This document shows positions 62,458 through 64,000 of a stretch of 64,000 nucleotides of DNA, one piece after another; position 1 is the first letter of the stretch, and each line of letters begins with the position of its first letter. The stretch lies in the NCBI RefSeq assembly GCF_022063185.1, contig NZ_CP091913.1, forward strand, positions 5,867,141 through 5,931,140. The letters are read 5' to 3'. The DNA is from Nostoc sp. UHCC 0870. GTDB lineage: Bacteria; Cyanobacteriota; Cyanobacteriia; Cyanobacteriales; Nostocaceae. The translations under genes and the position numbers were made by a program. Below the pieces are notes generated by a model, which was not told where the DNA came from, ran no database searches, and saw only the letters and a program-made list of their open reading frames with translations.

Positions 62458-62494
62458 ATATCCCCGACTTTTTGGAAAAGTCGGGGATATTTTT
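62458..62494 (+). terminator. Rho-independent terminator
   Basis: ATATCCCCGACTTTT at 62458-62472 pairs perfectly with AAAAGTCGGGGATAT at 62476-62490 around a 3-nt loop, then TTTTG. It ends the small secreted protein gene. Confidence 0.85.
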
Positions 62495-62516
62495 GTTCAC
62501 ATAGGCCATGAAATCA

Positions 62517-64000
62517 CTACCGCCAATCTTCCCAGTCTTGATTGAAAATCGAAGTATCAGGGAAAGCGGTGGGGTTGCTATTCTTTTTTAATAGACGTTT
62601 GAGGGCTTGCAGTTGCGGTTCTGGCTTGGGTAAATCGTCTACAAGTTGGTAAGGTGCAATGTTATTTTTGAGGGCGAAAGAGGCGACAGTTCCCGCCGCC
62701 GCACCAGCAGACCATTCAAAGGAGTGAACCCGATAAGCAGCCGCCGCTATGTGACTGGTAGCAATACTTTTACCGCCGACGATTAAATTGTCAACTTTTT
62801 GGGGAATCATTGCCCTCAGTGCAATTTGGAAGGGATAAGCCTGTCCCCCGCCCCGTCTTTCCCCTGGACGTTCTGTATTACCGGGTGCTTCTGGTGGGCT
62901 TTTCGTCATGCAAGGATGGAAGTCAATGGCGTAGTGACCAATACCCACTGCATCGGGAAAAATTGTGGAACGGGTGCGGCGCATGGCTTTATCTGGGGAA
63001 ATTTGACCAGAAATTACCGATGTCGCCTCTAAACCTGCCAAGGCTGCTGTTAGCTGGCGATACATATTTGCTGGCAGGGTTTTACGGTAATATTCATCGT
63101 TGTAATTGCGGCGGGAAATATCAATTTCCCAAATAGTAAAACCTCCTGGTTGTCCCCAACTAGGACGGCCGATGATACGCCGCCCTTCCCGCATATAAGG
63201 ATATTTGGATAAGCCATGTGCTGTCCCCATCGGGGAATTTAACCCTGATAAAAAGCGGTTATTGGTTTGTTGCTGTTTCACACCTTTCCCTAATTGAGAG
63301 TCGGTTGTTCCAGCTACTAGCCAGTAATAGTAAGACAGGGCGTGTTCTTCAGCTTTGCGGAAAGTTTCGGTTCTGAGTCCACCCATCCAACCGCCTGGTT
63401 TTAATTGTCCTGTGGCTTGCAACTGCTGGCGAGTGTAAACTAAGTTATCTTTCGCAGTCCCAGGGCGGTAGTCATTACCCCATGTCCAGTTTTGCATGGA
63501 TATATCCCCTGGAGTGGGCGCGGTAAAATTCACGCCTCTAAATGTGGTGGGTTGTCCCTTGTTCGGACTCCAAATGCGGCGATAGGTAAAAACTAAATCA
63601 AAGTTGGCTAAACGCTCTAACTCATAACTGAAGTAGGGAGAGTATTGTAGATAAAAAGGCGGCATTTTCTGCGGCTGGGGTTCTTTTGTCGCCTCCATTG
63701 CAAAGGTATAAGTAAAGCCTTGTGTACAGTAGGGGTCATTGCTGGTGCTGGAAGATGAAGGTTCTAGGAAGGAACGCCCATCAATACCTAGACGGTAGGG
63801 AACATCAGCTAAAGCAATAATTTCTCCAGTTTCGCTAGCGTCTACAACATACCAGGGAATATTACCTTTGGTTTGCTTGGGAACTAGGCGAATAATACTT
63901 TTAGTGAAACGAGACGAGTTGTTGTAGCGATAAGCATCGTCAATAGTTTGCGATAGGGGAAAGGTGTTTAGAGGGGGTGCGCCTTTCGCTGGTTGATGTT
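62517..64000 (-). CDS. FAD-dependent oxidoreductase (partial, 5' end outside window)
   Basis: The frame is open to the window edge, so at least 494 residues are present and the N-terminal FAD-binding GxGxxG region lies outside. What is seen includes IPWYVVDASETGEIIALADV, PYRLGIDGRSFLEP, RGVNFTAPTPGDIS, and the C-terminal VDNLIVGGKSIATSHIAAAA followed by YRVHSFEWSAGAAAGTVASF. The last block is typical of the FAD_oxidored (Pfam PF12831-like) family, where it closes the FAD site. The substrate is unknown. An internal Met at 63698 is not the true start because conserved sequence continues before it. Confidence 0.85.
   Translation of the reverse strand, partial: HQPAKGAPPLNTFPLSQTIDDAYRYNNSSRFTKSIIRLVPKQTKGNIPWYVVDASETGEIIALADVPYRLGIDGRSFLEPSSSSTSNDPYCTQGFTYTFAMEATKEPQPQKMPPFYLQYSPYFSYELERLANFDLVFTYRRIWSPNKGQPTTFRGVNFTAPTPGDISMQNWTWGNDYRPGTAKDNLVYTRQQLQATGQLKPGGWMGGLRTETFRKAEEHALSYYYWLVAGTTDSQLGKGVKQQQTNNRFLSGLNSPMGTAHGLSKYPYMREGRRIIGRPSWGQPGGFTIWEIDISRRNYNDEYYRKTLPANMYRQLTAALAGLEATSVISGQISPDKAMRRTRSTIFPDAVGIGHYAIDFHPCMTKSPPEAPGNTERPGERRGGGQAYPFQIALRAMIPQKVDNLIVGGKSIATSHIAAAAYRVHSFEWSAGAAAGTVASFALKNNIAPYQLVDDLPKPEPQLQALKRLLKKNSNPTAFPDTSIFNQDWEDWR

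Noticed and set aside
1..64000. tRNA and rRNA genes
   Set aside because: I looked for T-loop-like GGTTCRA motifs with matching stems and for rRNA signatures and found none convincing; short or unusual RNA genes could be missed by eye.

Overview
The window is chromosomal DNA of a filamentous, nitrogen-fixing cyanobacterium of the Nostoc/Anabaena group (Nostocales). This rests on dense GCGATCGC (HIP1) sites, short tandem repeats and small dispersed repeats typical of heterocystous genomes, a SphS/SphR/PhoU phosphate module, an SLH-domain porin, a NifV homocitrate synthase, a short cyanobacterial-type Hfq next to DapF, and several families seen mostly in cyanobacteria (DUF3318, DUF2103). The species cannot be fixed from the sequence alone.

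Layout. 0.1-7.3 kb: CPA2 cation/proton antiporter, a convergent pair of coiled-coil paralogues, then sphR-sphS-phoU. 7.3-14.7 kb: a large RTX (Ca-binding repeat) protein, a 1.6 kb AT-rich gap, a Crp/Fnr-type regulator, an SLH-OprB porin and two small proteins, followed by a MITE. 14.9-24.8 kb: an ABC-2 exporter operon (one ATPase, two permeases), orphan LivG and LivF ATPases, a histidine phosphatase, glucokinase and a secreted protein. 25-41 kb is the most unusual part: a decayed CRISPR locus split by an IS5-like element, a kinase-gene fragment, a Ser/Thr kinase overlapping a VanY-type carboxypeptidase gene and divergent from an FHA-FHA-ABC transporter, tandem Rpn-like nuclease genes, an 11-repeat CRISPR array without cas genes, and three more Ser/Thr kinases with different C-terminal domains. 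41-52.8 kb: GIY-YIG protein, nifV, a lipoprotein-type SOD, an amino acid permease with a lipoprotein methyltransferase, a KefB-like K+/H+ antiporter, hfq and dapF. 52.8-64 kb: a second MITE, tandem RTX genes, a PAS protein and a histidine kinase, clpS with a DUF2103 gene, a PD-(D/E)XK-like gene split by an IS982 element, and the 3' part of an FAD-dependent oxidoreductase that runs off the window.

How the genes relate. sphR-sphS-phoU is a phosphate-sensing operon. The kinase/FHA-ABC/VanY group looks like a phosphorylation-controlled envelope system, similar in layout to mycobacterial PknF-Rv1747. The two CRISPR loci, together with the 3' end of a kinase gene and a stem-loop element between them, are copies of one ancestral block. 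The region has been reshaped by IS insertion, very small insertions of 24-30 bp, and recombination between tandem paralogues. In several cases the pre-insertion sequence can be reconstructed exactly.
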